A DNA stretch of 21,723 nt, taken from positions 21,586 through 43,308 of the forward strand of contig JAEMTM010000001.1 in the NCBI GenBank assembly GCA_016462305.1. The letters are read 5' to 3'. The notes beneath the pieces are model-generated. The model searched no databases and was not told the DNA's origin. It saw only the letters and a program-made list of their open reading frames with translations. Shown here piece after piece: positions 21,225 through 21,723 of the stretch. A program made the translations under genes and the position numbers. This DNA is from Sphingomonadaceae bacterium (lineage in GTDB: Bacteria > Pseudomonadota > Alphaproteobacteria > Sphingomonadales > Sphingomonadaceae). The first letter of the stretch is position 1; the number at the start of each line of letters is the position of its first letter.

Positions 21225-21723
21225 ATGAATGCAGCGCAGAACATAAATCAAGATGTGGTGCAGCGACACCGTCTGTCGACGCGAATCTGGCATTGGTTGA
21301 ATGCGTTTGTCGCGACGATTTTGCTAATGAGCGGCCTGATGATCTTCAACGCCCATCCACATTTATATTGGGGCGATTTTGGCTCCCGCGAAGATTATGC
21401 ATGGCTGCAAATTGACGATACGCGCACCACGGGCTTTGTCAGGATCGGAAGCGTGCGGGTCGAAACAACAGGCGTATTTGGGCTTTCCCTGGGCACCAAT
21501 GACAATGTTCGGCGGGTGGCCTTTCCTGGCTGGGCAACTATCCCCACCAGTTATGATTTGGCCGCTGCGCGGCGTTGGCATTTTGCCTTTGCTTGGGCTT
21601 TCGCGCTGGGTTTGACGGCGTTTATGCTCGCTTCGCTGTTCAACGGGCATATCCGCAAGGACTTGCATGTTCGCCGGACGGAGTGGCGTTGGGCGGCTGT
21701 GTGGGGCGACATTAAAGATCATG
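21225..21723 (+). CDS. Cytochrome b-type (b561/Ni-hydrogenase b subunit-like) membrane protein, 5' part
   Basis: An open frame begins with ATG at 21225 and runs without a stop to the window edge, giving at least 166 residues. GGGA (21214-21217) lies 7 bases upstream. The protein begins with a short cytoplasmic stretch and RLSTRIWHWLNAFVATILLMSG (16-37), in which the RIWHW-N pattern with His23 is typical of diheme cytochrome b subunits. A periplasmic loop of about 75 residues (with His44 and His46) follows, then a second helix starting ARRWHFAFAWAFALG (115-129, with His119). Cytochromes of this kind carry electrons to a partner, often a molybdopterin oxidoreductase; the partner would lie outside the window. 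The 39 bases after parB show no terminator. Confidence 0.85.
   Translation, partial: MNAAQNINQDVVQRHRLSTRIWHWLNAFVATILLMSGLMIFNAHPHLYWGDFGSREDYAWLQIDDTRTTGFVRIGSVRVETTGVFGLSLGTNDNVRRVAFPGWATIPTSYDLAAARRWHFAFAWAFALGLTAFMLASLFNGHIRKDLHVRRTEWRWAAVWGDIKDH

Noticed and set aside
1..21723. Mobile elements, CRISPR arrays, tRNA or rRNA genes, toxin-antitoxin or defence genes
   Set aside because: No spaced direct repeats, transposase or integrase motifs, tRNA-like cloverleaf, or defence-family signatures were seen on either strand; gene content is uniformly core.

Overview
The window is a stretch of alphaproteobacterial chromosome that carries the replication origin and, 6-10 kb to its right, the chromosome partitioning (parABS) locus. 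Several things point to a sphingomonad-like alphaproteobacterium: the gene order PPDK-regulator / maf / aroE / coaE / dnaQ on one side and hemE / hemJ / rho on the other side of a DnaA-box region; mmcB, DUF1491 and DUF6489 genes; GANTC sites in the origin; and moderately high GC. The genus is not decidable by eye. I see no phage, transposon, CRISPR array, tRNA, rRNA or other mobile-element signature. This is core chromosome, not an accessory island.

Layout. 39-3937 (+): an Old Yellow Enzyme flavoprotein, a membrane di-iron hydroxylase of the sterol desaturase type, and a membrane-anchored DUF3604 protein of unknown function. 3947-6201 (-): mmcB, a secreted SleB-like cell wall hydrolase, DUF1491 and ptsN. 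6290-10456 (-): hpf, dnaQ, coaE, aroE, maf and the dikinase regulator; the last four overlap by 4 bases at each junction. 10457-10758: the proposed oriC, with DnaA boxes and a 20-bp all-A/T run. 10759-14476 (+): hemE, hemJ, rho and a TerC-family membrane protein, closed by a strong hairpin terminator. 14512-15222 (-): a dienelactone hydrolase. 15312-21185 (+): DUF6489, mnmE, mnmG, rsmG, parA and parB. 21225 to the end (+): the start of a cytochrome b-type membrane protein cut by the window edge.

How the parts fit. From 3947 to 15222 and beyond, transcription points mostly away from 10457-10758, as expected for genes co-oriented with forks leaving an origin. Two perfect 16-bp parS palindromes lie at 16878-16893 (between mnmE and mnmG) and 18856-18871 (inside rsmG). 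They sit close to the parA-parB genes whose products bind and segregate them, and within about 8.5 kb of the origin. Other pathways represented are tRNA wobble-uridine modification (mnmE, mnmG), 16S rRNA methylation (rsmG), heme synthesis (hemE, hemJ), coenzyme A and shikimate synthesis, replication proofreading, transcription termination, and ribosome hibernation with nitrogen-PTS signalling.

I did not find a clearly new biological system. The observations most worth checking are the structure of the oriC, the mnmG start codon buried in a perfect 9-bp inverted repeat with no Shine-Dalgarno sequence, the parS site encoded inside rsmG, the degenerate G4 motif of MnmE, and the uncharacterised DUF3604 protein.
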